DNA of 64,000 bases, taken from Bacteroidales bacterium. GTDB lineage: Bacteria > Bacteroidota > Bacteroidia > Bacteroidales > UBA932. The notes under the pieces were generated by a model. It worked only from the letters and a program-made list of their open reading frames with translations, did not search any database and had not been told where the DNA came from. Shown here piece after piece: positions 1 through 8,146 of this stretch; within the stretch, counting starts at the first letter, position 1, and each line of letters begins with the position of its first letter. A program made the position numbers and the translations under genes. The DNA is taken from the NCBI GenBank assembly GCA_017559545.1, contig JAFYRK010000019.1, forward strand, positions 1-64,000, written 5' to 3'.

Positions 1-134
1 AGGCCAGACTTTTGCCGCCGGCTTCCTTCAGATTCCACCTCACGATGGACACCCTTGCCTTTGGCTATATGCTTCCCGTCATTAGGGCACATTGGGGACT
101 TTCACCCGTTAGAGCATGCCCATGCTGGGCGTAC
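1..134 (-). mobile_element. Group II intron, 5' end only (runs off the window)
   Basis: Read on the minus strand from 134 leftward, the sequence starts GTACGCCCAGCATGGGC and continues with a GGGTGAAAGTCCC segment. These are the typical opening of domain I in bacterial group II introns (family consensus GTGYG at the 5' splice site; here GTACG). The intron extends past position 1, so its reverse transcriptase ORF and domains V/VI are not visible. It lies directly after the T-run of an intrinsic terminator, an insertion preference known for class C introns. The short plus-strand ORF over this stretch is not a gene. Assignment as an intron is from remembered consensus, not a covariance search. 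Confidence 0.75.
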
Positions 135-135
135 C

Positions 136-178
136 AAAAAATCGGCAGACCGCATGTGTGGCGGCCCGCCGATTTTCA
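136..178 (-). terminator. Intrinsic terminator of the lipoprotein gene at 193-2184
   Basis: AAAATCGGC (138-146) pairs with GCCGATTTT (168-176), with a further inner CCGC/GCGG stem. On the minus strand the hairpin is followed by six Ts. It lies 15 nt past the stop of the upstream gene and abuts the intron start. Confidence 0.8.
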
Positions 179-192
179 TTTATCGTAACTGT

Positions 193-2184
193 TTATTTCT
201 TTGTAGCAACGATGTTTTTAACTACATTGTGCTCATAGTCCATGTATTCACCATTAAATGTTAATGTACCGCTGGCTGAATCATATACAAGAGTCAAAGT
301 AGCACCATTTTTACCACCTGAGAGCGCAGTACCATCCCATGTAACAGACAGTCCATAAGGTACTCCTGCAATTGACTCAATCACATAGTCATTACCACTA
401 CCTGTTATCACCATAGTTCCAGTAGTTACTTCTGGATCTTTCATTCCCCATGCATCACCCATTTCACATGTAACATTCCATGTTCCGGCAAGAAGTCCCG
501 CTTCTTCATCTTCTCCTGAGTCCTCACCACCTTCTACATACTTTGTTGCAACATAGTTGCTGAGCTCTTTGTTATTAGCATCTGTCCATGTAGGCATAGT
601 GAGTGTGCCATCATCATTCACTGTCAATGTAAGAACTACATCAGGATTCCACTGAGTTCCAAACTTCGGATGCGACTGACCGCCGATCTGAACCTTCAGC
701 TCAGAGCTCTCAAGAGTTCCATATCCTGTATACGCAGAACCATCCTCAGTTACAAGGAACTTCACTACAAGTCTTCCGAAAGATGCCTCTTCGCTTGCCT
801 TAATCTCCATACCATTTGTTGCAGGATTACAGTTAGGGTGTGTCCAAGTCTCGTTATAAACACCTACAAGAGCCTGTTCAGCCTCTGTAAGCTCAGGAGC
901 ACCAAGAGGCTTGAATGCAACATAATTACTATATGTTTTATATCCAAGGCTGAGGTCTGCAATTTCAAACTTAGAGAAGTCAGAGGCTACTGTCAAAGTT
1001 CTTGTGTACTTGCCATCATAGCAGTTGAGCTTTCCGTCCTCATAATCTGCATAGAGGGTTGTGCCGCAGATTGTCACCTTATAAATACCCTTTGTCACAT
1101 CATCGCTGAGCTCAATCTTAAGAGTTCCTGTGAGGGTCTGGCCATACTGAGAATAAGTCTCGACGTACTCGCCTACAAGTCCTTCTGCATAAGCCTTCTG
1201 GGAAGCCTCAAATGTTGCAAGGACTCTCTCTGTATCCTTCATCTTAAAAACTACTGTAGCAGTTCTGTCAACTGTTGTATTTCCCTCAGCAGAGAATACG
1301 ATTGTCTCGTTACGTACAGCCTTAGTCTCAACTGAATAAGTAAGCCATGACTCAGAAACGACAACATCATAATCAACTGAAGTTGCCACAGGAACCTCAA
1401 CTGTACCTCCGAGAGGAGAAAGCACGAGTGATGTAGCAGTCACGTCAAAAGTATAACCGTTGAAAGAGATTGTCTTAGCCTTGAGTTCGCCGGTAGTATT
1501 GTTGATGGCATAAAGATCAACATAACCCTCGCCTTCCTGAGGAGTAACTGCGACAACCTTCTCAGCCGGAACAACAACTGCAGTACAGTTAAACGCATTA
1601 AGTACGCGAACAATCACTTCATCAGACTCCGCTGCACCTGTGATAGTATAGTTTACTTTGATGGTCTCGCCTACAGTCACATATGCTTCAGGAGCAGTAA
1701 CCACGAAGTTGAAAGCGACAACTGCCAAAGGAAGCTCATATACGTCACCGCCAACAAGGGTAATGATGAGATATGCGCCATCTTCGCTGAGCCCAACGCT
1801 CTCGAAGAATGCGTCACCGTCCTGACCGTCCTGACCGTCCTGACCGTCATTTCCGTCATTACCATTAGCGCCATCCTTACCATTGTCGCCTTTGTCGCCC
1901 TTAGCACCATCCTTACCATTGTAGATGTTAAGCTTAGTACCATCAGACATAACGAGTTCGTAGCCACCTTCAATCTGGTTATAATCCACGACTGTAAGAT
2001 CGTTCATTTCTGCATTCTTAAGAGCCTCCAGATCACTCTTGATCTGTTCCACATCATTCTCTACATTCTCGAGTCTCTCGTTAAGAGCTGTATCATCGTA
2101 GCATGATGTAAATACAGGACATGCGACAGCTGCAAGGATCATCGATCCGTAAGTCAGATTTTGAAAAAAATGTCCGAATTTCAT
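193..2184 (-). CDS. Lipoprotein with DUF4988-like head, collagen-like repeat and BACON-like domain
   Basis: 663 aa. A signal peptide ends in a lipobox with Cys28, followed by acidic residues (YDD), as in Bacteroidota surface lipoproteins. Residues 30-57 look like a coiled coil and residues 60-90 resemble the DUF4988 / PL29 N-terminal module. Residues 89-124 are collagen-like G-x-y triplets (GKDG, GQDG). Residues 250-332 fit a BACON beta-sandwich. The rest looks like three successive lipocalin-like modules, the second and third ending in similar VATK motifs. No catalytic domain is recognised, so a lyase function should not be inferred from the N-terminal module. Probably a surface binding or structural protein. 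It is a single-gene unit with its own terminator. Confidence 0.75.
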   Translation of the reverse strand: MKFGHFFQNLTYGSMILAAVACPVFTSCYDDTALNERLENVENDVEQIKSDLEALKNAEMNDLTVVDYNQIEGGYELVMSDGTKLNIYNGKDGAKGDKGDNGKDGANGNDGNDGQDGQDGQDGDAFFESVGLSEDGAYLIITLVGGDVYELPLAVVAFNFVVTAPEAYVTVGETIKVNYTITGAAESDEVIVRVLNAFNCTAVVVPAEKVVAVTPQEGEGYVDLYAINNTTGELKAKTISFNGYTFDVTATSLVLSPLGGTVEVPVATSVDYDVVVSESWLTYSVETKAVRNETIVFSAEGNTTVDRTATVVFKMKDTERVLATFEASQKAYAEGLVGEYVETYSQYGQTLTGTLKIELSDDVTKGIYKVTICGTTLYADYEDGKLNCYDGKYTRTLTVASDFSKFEIADLSLGYKTYSNYVAFKPLGAPELTEAEQALVGVYNETWTHPNCNPATNGMEIKASEEASFGRLVVKFLVTEDGSAYTGYGTLESSELKVQIGGQSHPKFGTQWNPDVVLTLTVNDDGTLTMPTWTDANNKELSNYVATKYVEGGEDSGEDEEAGLLAGTWNVTCEMGDAWGMKDPEVTTGTMVITGSGNDYVIESIAGVPYGLSVTWDGTALSGGKNGATLTLVYDSASGTLTFNGEYMDYEHNVVKNIVATKK
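1816..1842. repeat. Three exact 9-bp repeats encoding collagen-like GQD triplets
   Basis: The unit ACCGTCCTG is repeated three times exactly and continues in degenerate form up to about 1915. It lies inside the lipoprotein gene. The unit is a multiple of three, so copy-number change would alter the length of the collagen-like stalk without a frameshift. Confidence 0.85.
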
Positions 2185-2260
2185 AATAGTTAAAGATTAG
2201 TTATTATTGATAATAGTGTTTGTTTAAACGGAAATCTCCGTAAAATTAGAAAAAATCTCG

Positions 2261-2268
2261 TAAATTTG
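2261..2268 (+). promoter_or_regulatory. Bacteroidota -7 element upstream of tpiA
   Basis: TAAATTTG matches TAnnTTTG and lies 46 nt before the tpiA start. No clear TTTG -33 box is seen at the usual distance, so this is a partial match. Confidence 0.5.
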
Positions 2269-2313
2269 CACGGATTATCAAGGAAATTACAAACAATTAA
2301 ATATTAAAAGACA

Positions 2314-3066
2314 ATGAGAAAACACATCGTAGCAGGCAACTGGAAGATGAACACAACAGTTGCAGAGGGCGTTGAGCTCGCAAAGGCAGTAGTAGAGGCT
2401 TCAGCTGAGGTTCCAGCTGACGTAAAGCTCATCATCGCTCCGCCATTCACTCACCTTTATCCAGTAGCTGAGGTTGTAAAGGGTTCACCAGTTGGTCTTT
2501 CTGCTCAGAACTGCGCTAACCACACAAAGGGCGCTTACACTGGAGAGGTTGCAGTTAACATGATCGCAGGTCTCGGTGCTGAGTACGTTATCCTCGGCCA
2601 CTCTGAGAGAAGAGAGTATTATGGTGAGACTGACGCTCTCCTCGTAGAGAAGGTAAAGCTTGCTCTTGCTGAGGGTCTTTCTCCAATCTTCTGCATCGGC
2701 GAGAAGAAGGAGGAGCGCGAGGCTGGCCGTCACTTCGAGGTTGTTACCGAGCAGGTAAAGAACGTTCTTTTCGAGCTCACAGCTGAGGAAATGACAAAGG
2801 TTGTCGTAGCTTACGAGCCAGTATGGGCTATCGGAACAGGTCTTACAGCAACAGCTGAGCAGGCACAGGAAATCCACGCTGAGATCCGCAAGGTTCTCGC
2901 TGAGAAGTTCGGTGAGCTCGCAGAGGAGATATCTATCCTCTACGGTGGTTCATGCAACCCAACAAACGCTAAGGAGCTTTTCGCTTGCCCAGACATCGAC
3001 GGTGGTCTTATCGGTGGCGCTGCTCTCAAGGCTGACAGCTTCAAGGCAATCGCACTTAGCTTCTAA
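2314..3066 (+). CDS. tpiA: Triosephosphate isomerase
   Basis: 250 aa, the normal length for this TIM-barrel glycolytic enzyme, which interconverts dihydroxyacetone phosphate and glyceraldehyde 3-phosphate in the cytoplasm. The active-site residues are visible: Lys11 in GNWKMN, His96 in LGHSERR and Glu168 in [11 protein letters not shown]. The phosphate-binding GGS (LYGGSCNP) and the late GGA (LIGGAALK) motifs are also present. The start is at AATGAGAAAACACATCG, and no upstream in-frame start fits better. The M49-like gene follows within 6 nt and is probably cotranscribed. Confidence 0.98.
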   Translation: MRKHIVAGNWKMNTTVAEGVELAKAVVEASAEVPADVKLIIAPPFTHLYPVAEVVKGSPVGLSAQNCANHTKGAYTGEVAVNMIAGLGAEYVILGHSERREYYGETDALLVEKVKLALAEGLSPIFCIGEKKEEREAGRHFEVVTEQVKNVLFELTAEEMTKVVVAYEPVWAIGTGLTATAEQAQEIHAEIRKVLAEKFGELAEEISILYGGSCNPTNAKELFACPDIDGGLIGGAALKADSFKAIALSF

Positions 3067-3072
3067 TTGACG

Positions 3073-4671
3073 ATGAAGAACTTATACATCATCGCAGCCA
3101 CTGCCCTCGCAGTGGCTGCTTGTGGTCAGAACAATGAGTCTGACCTCAAGGAAAAGGTTGAGAGCTACGCAGTGGTAGAGGTAAAATCACCTCTCTATGA
3201 CGCTCTTTCCGAGAATGACAAGAAGATTGTAGGACTGTTCCGCGAGGCTGCGGAGATCATGGACGGTCTCTTCTGGAAGCAGACATTCGGAGACAAGTCT
3301 CTCATCGAGAACATGCCTGACGGATATGCAAAGACTTACGCAATGATCAACTATGGTCCATGGGACCACCTCGATAACAACGCGTCTTTCGTAGAGGGTT
3401 ATGGCGAGAAGCCACTTGGCTGCCAGTACTATCCACAGGATATGACTATGGAAGAGTGGGAGGCATTCGAGGATCCAAACAAGCTCAGCCTTTATACAGT
3501 TATCCGCCGCGACGAGAACGGCGCTCTCAAAACCGTATGGTATCGTGACGAGTACAAGGAGGAGCTTGAGAAGGTATGTGCACTTCTTGAGGAGGCTGCT
3601 CAGCTCACTACCAACGAGGGCATGCGCACTTACCTCATAGAGCGTGTGAAGGCATTCCGCACAGACGACTACCTTGCCAGCGACCTTGCTTGGATGGATA
3701 TGAAGGACTGTAACATGGACCTCGTGATCGGACCTATCGAGAACTACGACGACCACCTTTTCGAGGCGAAGGCTGCATACGAGGCATTCATCCTCCTCAA
3801 GGATGAGGCACGCAGCGCAAACCTTGCAAAGTATGTGGCCCTCCTTCCTACCCTCCAGCAGATGCTCCCATGTGCTCCTGAGTACAAGACATTCGTACCT
3901 GGAACATCTTCTGACCTCAACGTTTACGATGCGATCTACTATGCAGGTGACTGCAACGCCGGCAGCAAGACCATCGCAATCAACCTCCCTAACGACGAGA
4001 GAGTACACGCTGCCAAAGGTGCACGCCGTCTCCAGCTATACAACAGTATGATGGCCAAGTTCGACAAGATCATGGCACCTATCGGAGAAGTCCTCATGGT
4101 TCCTGAGCAGCTCGAGTACCTCAGCGCTGACGCATTCTTCTGGAACGTGACTTTCCACGAGGTCGCTCACGGACTTGGAGTAAAGCAGACAATCAACGGC
4201 AAGGGTACTGTAGACCAGGCAATGGGAGACCAGAAGACATCATGGGAAGAGGCCAAGGCTGACATCCTTGGTCTGTTCATGGTAAGCAAGCTTATCGACA
4301 TGGGCGAGATTACAGATATCACAAAGGAGCAGTCTCTCGCTACATTCATCGCAGGTATCGTCCGTTCAGTACGTTTCGGTTTCGCATCGTCACACGGAAA
4401 GGCTAACATGATGTGCTACAACTACATGGAGGATCACGGAGCATTCACCCGCAATGAGGAAGGCAAGTGGGTGATCGACTTTGAGAAGGCAGCTGCAGCT
4501 GTTGACTCATGGGCAGCTCTCATCCTTGAGACACAGGCCACAGGCAACTTCGAGTTTGCTCAGCAGTACGCCGCTGAGAACGCAAGCATCCGCGAAGCCC
4601 TCGCAGCCGACATCGAGAAGGTGAACGAAGCCGGCATCCCACGCGACATCGTATTTGATTTCGCTTGGTAA
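3073..4671 (+). CDS. M49-like (dipeptidyl-peptidase III-type) metallopeptidase lipoprotein
   Basis: I chose the ATG at 3073 over the in-frame TTG at 3067 because it gives a clean signal peptide, MKNLYIIAATALAVAAC, with lipobox Cys17. The mature protein of about 515 aa has a zinc site HEVAH (about 362-366) and, 26 residues later, EEAKAD (about 392-397), which should supply the third ligand. This fits the M49 / DPP III-like family. Classical M49 enzymes have HExxxH, whereas here the spacing is HExxH, so it is an M49-like branch rather than a textbook DPP III. Expected role is cleaving short peptides in the periplasm or at the outer membrane. It follows tpiA by 6 nt and ends at a strong terminator. 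Confidence 0.75.
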   Translation: MKNLYIIAATALAVAACGQNNESDLKEKVESYAVVEVKSPLYDALSENDKKIVGLFREAAEIMDGLFWKQTFGDKSLIENMPDGYAKTYAMINYGPWDHLDNNASFVEGYGEKPLGCQYYPQDMTMEEWEAFEDPNKLSLYTVIRRDENGALKTVWYRDEYKEELEKVCALLEEAAQLTTNEGMRTYLIERVKAFRTDDYLASDLAWMDMKDCNMDLVIGPIENYDDHLFEAKAAYEAFILLKDEARSANLAKYVALLPTLQQMLPCAPEYKTFVPGTSSDLNVYDAIYYAGDCNAGSKTIAINLPNDERVHAAKGARRLQLYNSMMAKFDKIMAPIGEVLMVPEQLEYLSADAFFWNVTFHEVAHGLGVKQTINGKGTVDQAMGDQKTSWEEAKADILGLFMVSKLIDMGEITDITKEQSLATFIAGIVRSVRFGFASSHGKANMMCYNYMEDHGAFTRNEEGKWVIDFEKAAAAVDSWAALILETQATGNFEFAQQYAAENASIREALAADIEKVNEAGIPRDIVFDFAW

Positions 4672-4694
4672 TCCGCAAGACATATTTTAAAAAA

Positions 4695-4743
4695 ACGTCT
4701 GACTTTTGGAGTTTATGTCAACTCCGGTCAGACGTTTTTTTGT
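4695..4743 (+). terminator. Intrinsic terminator of tpiA and the M49-like gene
   Basis: ACGTCTGAC (4695-4703) pairs with GTCAGACGT (4727-4735), with an inner GGAGTT/AACTCC stem, followed by a run of Ts. An A-run precedes it, so it may also act on the minus strand for the transposase gene. Confidence 0.9.
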
Positions 4744-4763
4744 TTTCCCTCGCCAGTCACTAC

Positions 4764-4869
4764 TGAGAGGAAGAAAACACTGCATTTTTACCTCTCACAC
4801 TATCCAAAAACGAAAAAACAGGAGAAATCCCTCTCTCAGAGGTAAAAACTGCAACTAATTTACCTCTGA
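4764..4869. repeat. REP-like palindromes downstream of RAYT 1 (two copies)
   Basis: Copy L1 (4764-4797) begins TGAGAGGAAGAAAAC and ends TTTTTACCTCTCA. Copy L2 (4836-4869) has perfect 11-bp arms, TCAGAGGTAAA and TTTACCTCTGA. A related copy lies on the other side of the transposase gene (5901-5934), in the same orientation as L1. Such flanking palindromes are the hallmark of REP-associated tyrosine transposases. Confidence 0.8.
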
Positions 4870-4884
4870 CTTAAAAATGGTCAA

Positions 4885-5793
4885 TCACATAACCAAACAA
4901 CGCTGGGCACGGCTAACTTTTATAGACTTTTCACTCATCACATGGTTGAGCAGCATCTGCTTAAGATCCGAGGGGACCTCATAGACAGAAGCAAAACCAC
5001 ACTTAGGCAGAATCTGCTTATCAATAAACTCACAAAGTTCCATGTCCGTAACAGTCCTATAATCGGACCGACCATGCTCATGTCCTAACATTTCCGATAT
5101 CGATTGAGAAGTACTGTTACGCTCAATCATCTCTAAGGACACCGGCAATCCAGCATCATGGTCTTTTTCCTGCTCGCGTCTCCACTCCTCACCAGATAGC
5201 CTGTTCATATAAAAGAGAAAAGCTCTTGGGGTAACAAAACGGTGCTCAATATCAGGCAGGTCCAAAACGGTTTCCCTTTTGATCAATCCTGAAGTATCCA
5301 TAACATATTCCGATGGACAAGTCTGTCCCTTAGGCAGAAACTTGTAATAGGATTTTCGCGAAAGACACTCAAGAGCATCGTATTTACCAATCTCCTTACG
5401 AAAAACGGCGTTGGCAGAGCAGTGCCTATATGCAAACGGCGTTGGAGCAACACCATGGTGAACTGGGTTCCGCAAGACATAACATATCGCTGTCAGCCAA
5501 TGATAAAACCCTTCTATCTCCACAATATATGGTGTTCCCCCCAAGGTTCCCTTCCTACGATATTTATAATTGAAGTATCTAGTGTAAGATCTCCAGAACT
5601 GTGACACAATCGACCTGATATCATCAGTACGGACACATACATGAATATGTGTCGACATGATTGCATCTGCTGCAAGTTTTCCACCTGATCTTGCCACAGT
5701 TAAAGCTAATGTATTAAACGCACGGATGTAGTCTTCCTCAGATCGGAACAGTATCTCATTTCCTCCCGAAATACAGAAATGATAATTCTTCAT
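4885..5793 (-). CDS. REP-associated tyrosine transposase (RAYT), HUH/Y1 type, copy 1
   Basis: 302 aa from the ATG at 5793 (MKNYHFCISGG), preceded by GAGGAAAAAG. An in-frame start 24 nt upstream is possible. The N-terminal half is a Y1 transposase domain: HUH motif His49-Ile-His51, and a likely catalytic Tyr105 in YVLRNPVHHG, matching the YIxxNP motif of RAYTs. After the Y1 domain there is an extension of about 190 residues with EHGRSDYR near the C terminus, longer than in the classical short RAYTs I know. It is homologous along its length to the gene at 13414-14334. Flanking palindromes suggest it nicks or binds these REP sequences. There is no sign of decay. Confidence 0.88.
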   Translation of the reverse strand: MKNYHFCISGGNEILFRSEEDYIRAFNTLALTVARSGGKLAADAIMSTHIHVCVRTDDIRSIVSQFWRSYTRYFNYKYRRKGTLGGTPYIVEIEGFYHWLTAICYVLRNPVHHGVAPTPFAYRHCSANAVFRKEIGKYDALECLSRKSYYKFLPKGQTCPSEYVMDTSGLIKRETVLDLPDIEHRFVTPRAFLFYMNRLSGEEWRREQEKDHDAGLPVSLEMIERNSTSQSISEMLGHEHGRSDYRTVTDMELCEFIDKQILPKCGFASVYEVPSDLKQMLLNHVMSEKSIKVSRAQRCLVM

Positions 5794-5900
5794 GGTCTTT
5801 TTCCTCAAAAGTACCACAAAGAATCCCGGCAGACTGCAAGAAAAAGAAAAAGTCGCATAAAGATTTAGAAAAATCTTTAAGAAAAAGAAAAAGTTACACC

Positions 5901-5934
5901 TCAGAGGAAGAAAACTTGCAATTTTTACCTCTGA
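5901..5934. repeat. REP-like palindrome upstream of RAYT 1
   Basis: TCAGAGGAAGAAAAC ... TTTTTACCTCTGA is nearly identical to L1 at 4764-4797 and in the same orientation. A degenerate further copy may lie at 6164-6189 (AGGCAAAAA ... TTTTTACCT). Confidence 0.75.
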
Positions 5935-6229
5935 ACATTATGATTCGTGCCAGGTTTTTGGGACAACCACTGGAGGATGAAGGGGTACGAATGTGTCCGT
6001 TTTTCTGTAGAGTCCGTCGGCGAGAGTTCCGTGCTGTCCGTCTTCGCGCTCTTGCCAGCAGTGCCATACTCCGCCAACATCAACAATAGGTTTCTCATGA
6101 TATATCGTTTTTGCCTCTCGGACGCACTGATGTGGTGGTTTTGCAGCTGAAAAGCATGTCCACAGGCAAAAAATGGAGGATTTTTACCTTTGGGATAAAT
6201 ACAACAGCATTATGGAAGAAAATATTGTG
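5935..6229. other. Intergenic stretch with no convincing gene
   Basis: Between the RAYT 1 palindrome and the tyrS promoter I see only short open frames on both strands, with no recognisable domain or signal peptide. The one structure noted is the possible degenerate REP at 6164-6189. Confidence 0.55.
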
Positions 6230-6237
6230 TATCTTTG
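6230..6237 (+). promoter_or_regulatory. -7 element for tyrS
   Basis: TATCTTTG is a perfect TAnnTTTG. No TTTG is seen at 19-21 nt upstream. A second match, TACCTTTG, lies at 6185-6192. Use of the 6230 box would give a leader of about 90 nt containing the repeat at 6251-6310. Confidence 0.55.
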
Positions 6238-6250
6238 TGGGTTGCAAAGA

Positions 6251-6310
6251 GATCTCTCGACTCGCTACGCTCGTTCAAGATGACAGACGGAACGTTCGAG
6301 ATGACAGATA
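6251..6310. repeat. Dispersed repeat in the tyrS leader (TCTCGACT...ATGACA family)
   Basis: TCTCGACTCGCTACGCTCG is followed by TTCAAGATGACAG, and then by a second partial unit CGTTCGAGATGACAG. A related copy (TTTCTCGACTTCGCTCAAA, then TGACA) lies at 51634-51663. Short palindromic segments suggest a hairpin in the transcript. Confidence 0.65.
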
Positions 6311-6335
6311 GAATAAAGATAAAAATAAAATAGAT

Positions 6336-7625
6336 ATGAAGAATTTTGTACAGGAACTCAAGTGGAGAGGCATGATCCAGGACATCATGCCTGGAACAGA
6401 GGAAAAGCTTATGGAGGGTTCTGCTGCCGCTTATGTCGGCATTGACCCTACTGCGGACTCACTCCACATCGGACATATGGTCAGCATCATGATCCTCAAG
6501 CACTTCCAGAACTGCGGTCACAAGCCGATCGCTCTCGTAGGAGGTGCGACCGGTATGATCGGTGACCCATCAATGAAGTCACAGGAGAGAAACCTTCTTG
6601 ACGAGGAGACTCTCAATCACAACGTAGCATGCATCAAGGCACAGCTCAGCAAATTCCTTGACTTCGAGTCAGATGCTGACAACAAGGCAGAGCTTGTGAA
6701 CAACTACGACTGGATGAAGAACTTCACTTTCCTTGATTTCGCACGTGAGATCGGAAAGCACATCACAGTAAACTACATGATGGCAAAGGATTCTGTGAAG
6801 AAGAGACTCTCAGGCGAGGCTCGCGATGGCATGTCATTCACCGAATTCACATACCAGCTCCTTCAGGGATACGACTTCCTCTATCTCTACGAGCACATGG
6901 GATGTACACTCCAGATGGGTGGTGCTGACCAGTGGGGAAACATTACCACAGGTTCTGAGCTCATCCGCCGCATCCTCGGCAAGGAGGCTTTCGCACTTAC
7001 ATGTCCGCTCATCACAAAGGCTGACGGAGGTAAGTTCGGCAAGACTGAGAAGGGTAACATCTGGCTTGACCCAGAGCGCACTTCTCCGTATCAGTTCTAC
7101 CAATTCTGGCTCAACGTATCGGACTCTGATGCAGAGAAGTACATCAAGATCTTCACAATGCTTACCAAGGACGAGATCGACGCAGCCATCGCACAGCACT
7201 CAGAGGCCCCGGAGCGTCGTGAACTCCAGAAGCTCCTTGCAAAGGAGGTTACCACTATGGTACATGGTGCAGCTGAGTACGAGAATGCTGTTGCAGCTTC
7301 ACAGATGCTCTTCGGCAACGCAACAAAGGATGCCCTCATGAACCTTGACGAGAAGACATTCCTCGCAGTGTTCGACGGCGTGCCTACATTTGAGGTTGCT
7401 GCAGAGAAGTTCCCTCTCGGCATCATCGACCTTCTTGCAGGTGAGTCACAGGTATTCCCATCTAAGGGAGAGTGCCGCAAGATGATCCAGGCTAACGGCG
7501 TAAGCATCAACAAGGAGAAGGTTGCTGACATCAACGCTCAGATCGGCAGCGAGTCGTTCATCAATGGCAAGTATATCCTCGCCCAGAAGGGTAAGAAGAA
7601 CTATTTTATTATTAAAATAGCATAA
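6336..7625 (+). CDS. tyrS: Tyrosyl-tRNA synthetase
   Basis: 429 aa, full length for bacterial TyrRS. The enzyme charges tRNA-Tyr in the cytoplasm. The class I signatures are present: HIGH at 44-47 ([10 protein letters not shown]) and the KMSKS equivalent KFGKT at 233-237. The tyrosine pocket region GGADQWGN (about 195-202) and a C-terminal S4-like RNA-binding domain (about 360-429) complete it. The last nine or so codons (NYFIIKIA) lie within the left terminal inverted repeat of the element at 7601-7738, so the natural C terminus may have been replaced. Confidence 0.98.
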   Translation: MKNFVQELKWRGMIQDIMPGTEEKLMEGSAAAYVGIDPTADSLHIGHMVSIMILKHFQNCGHKPIALVGGATGMIGDPSMKSQERNLLDEETLNHNVACIKAQLSKFLDFESDADNKAELVNNYDWMKNFTFLDFAREIGKHITVNYMMAKDSVKKRLSGEARDGMSFTEFTYQLLQGYDFLYLYEHMGCTLQMGGADQWGNITTGSELIRRILGKEAFALTCPLITKADGGKFGKTEKGNIWLDPERTSPYQFYQFWLNVSDSDAEKYIKIFTMLTKDEIDAAIAQHSEAPERRELQKLLAKEVTTMVHGAAEYENAVAASQMLFGNATKDALMNLDEKTFLAVFDGVPTFEVAAEKFPLGIIDLLAGESQVFPSKGECRKMIQANGVSINKEKVADINAQIGSESFINGKYILAQKGKKNYFIIKIA

Positions 7626-7738
7626 AGCAAGGTTATTGTTTTGAAAACTAAATCCCTCCCACTACGTGGGCCCCTCCCGTTCACAAGGCCACGGGCGGCC
7701 ATGGTTTTCAAAACAACAACAATGCTATTTTAAAATAG
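7601..7738. repeat. MITE-like element with imperfect terminal inverted repeats
   Basis: About 138 bp. The left end starts CTATTTTATTATTAAAATAG and reaches TTGTTTTGAAAAC (7636-7648). The right end reads GTTTTCAAAAC (7703-7713) and finishes GCTATTTTAAAATAG (7724-7738), the reverse complement with gaps. The GC-rich core contains CCCACTACGTGGG. It has no coding capacity. It overlaps the tyrS stop (7623-7625) and ends 19 nt before rbfA. A transcript of it would fold into a long hairpin that could also serve as a terminator or stability element. Confidence 0.6.
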
Positions 7739-7757
7739 AGTTTAAAAGGTAAACGCT

Positions 7758-8108
7758 ATGGAGAAAACAGGTGAAAGCACAAGGCAGCTGAAGGTTGCCA
7801 AGGAAATACAGAAGGTGATGGCTGAGATCATCCGCAGCAAGGGCATGGCTGCCTTCGGAGGCGCACTCGTGTCAGTGAGCGGTGTAAAGGTAAGTCCGGA
7901 CCTTTCTGTTGCGAAGGTCTATGTCAGCGTATTCCCCTCAGAGAAGGCCGAGACCGTGATGGGCACGCTTGAAGAGAACGGAAAGGCTCTCCGAGGCGAA
8001 CTCGGAAGCAAGATGGGCAAGCAGCTGCGCATTGTTCCGGAGATCATCTTCTACCTCGACAGTTCACTTGATTATGTCGAGCATATCGAGGAACTTCTCA
8101 AGAAGTAG
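7758..8108 (+). CDS. rbfA: 30S ribosome-binding factor A
   Basis: 116 aa, the usual length. RbfA is a KH-fold protein that binds immature 30S subunits and helps mature the 5' end of 16S rRNA. The family pattern is visible: an N-terminal helix with KVAKEIQKVMAEII, the strand-turn VSVSGVKVSPDLSVAKVYVSVFP, and RIVPEIIFYLDSSLDYVEHIEELL at the C terminus. The permease gene follows closely, separated only by a short dispersed repeat, an order common in Bacteroidota. Confidence 0.95.
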   Translation: MEKTGESTRQLKVAKEIQKVMAEIIRSKGMAAFGGALVSVSGVKVSPDLSVAKVYVSVFPSEKAETVMGTLEENGKALRGELGSKMGKQLRIVPEIIFYLDSSLDYVEHIEELLKK

Positions 8109-8142
8109 ATTGCCACGGTCCTACGGACCTCGCAATGACGTA
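8109..8142. repeat. Dispersed repeat at the start of the permease gene (ATTGCCACG...CGCAATGACGTA family)
   Basis: The segment begins ATTGCCACGGTCC, passes through TACGGACC and ends TCGCAATGACGTA, right after the rbfA stop. Its ends match the repeat inside tilS at 20597-20685, while the centre differs but again forms a small hairpin (GGTCC/GGACC). The ATG at 8135 is part of the repeat. Confidence 0.75.
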
Positions 8143-8146
8143 TTGT

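Noticed and set aside
670..1335. 221-aa open frame antisense to the BACON lipoprotein
   Set aside because: Cys/Leu-rich composition typical of a reverse-frame shadow; the sense gene has clear domains.
193..2184. Polysaccharide lyase annotation from the DUF4988/PL29-like head
   Set aside because: Only the N-terminal module is present; no lyase catalytic domain is visible.
3187..4008. 273-aa open frame antisense to the M49-like peptidase
   Set aside because: Shadow of a strongly supported gene; no signal peptide, domain or start context.
5947..6311. Two small plus-strand open frames before tyrS
   Set aside because: No recognisable features; they overlap the tyrS promoter and a dispersed repeat.
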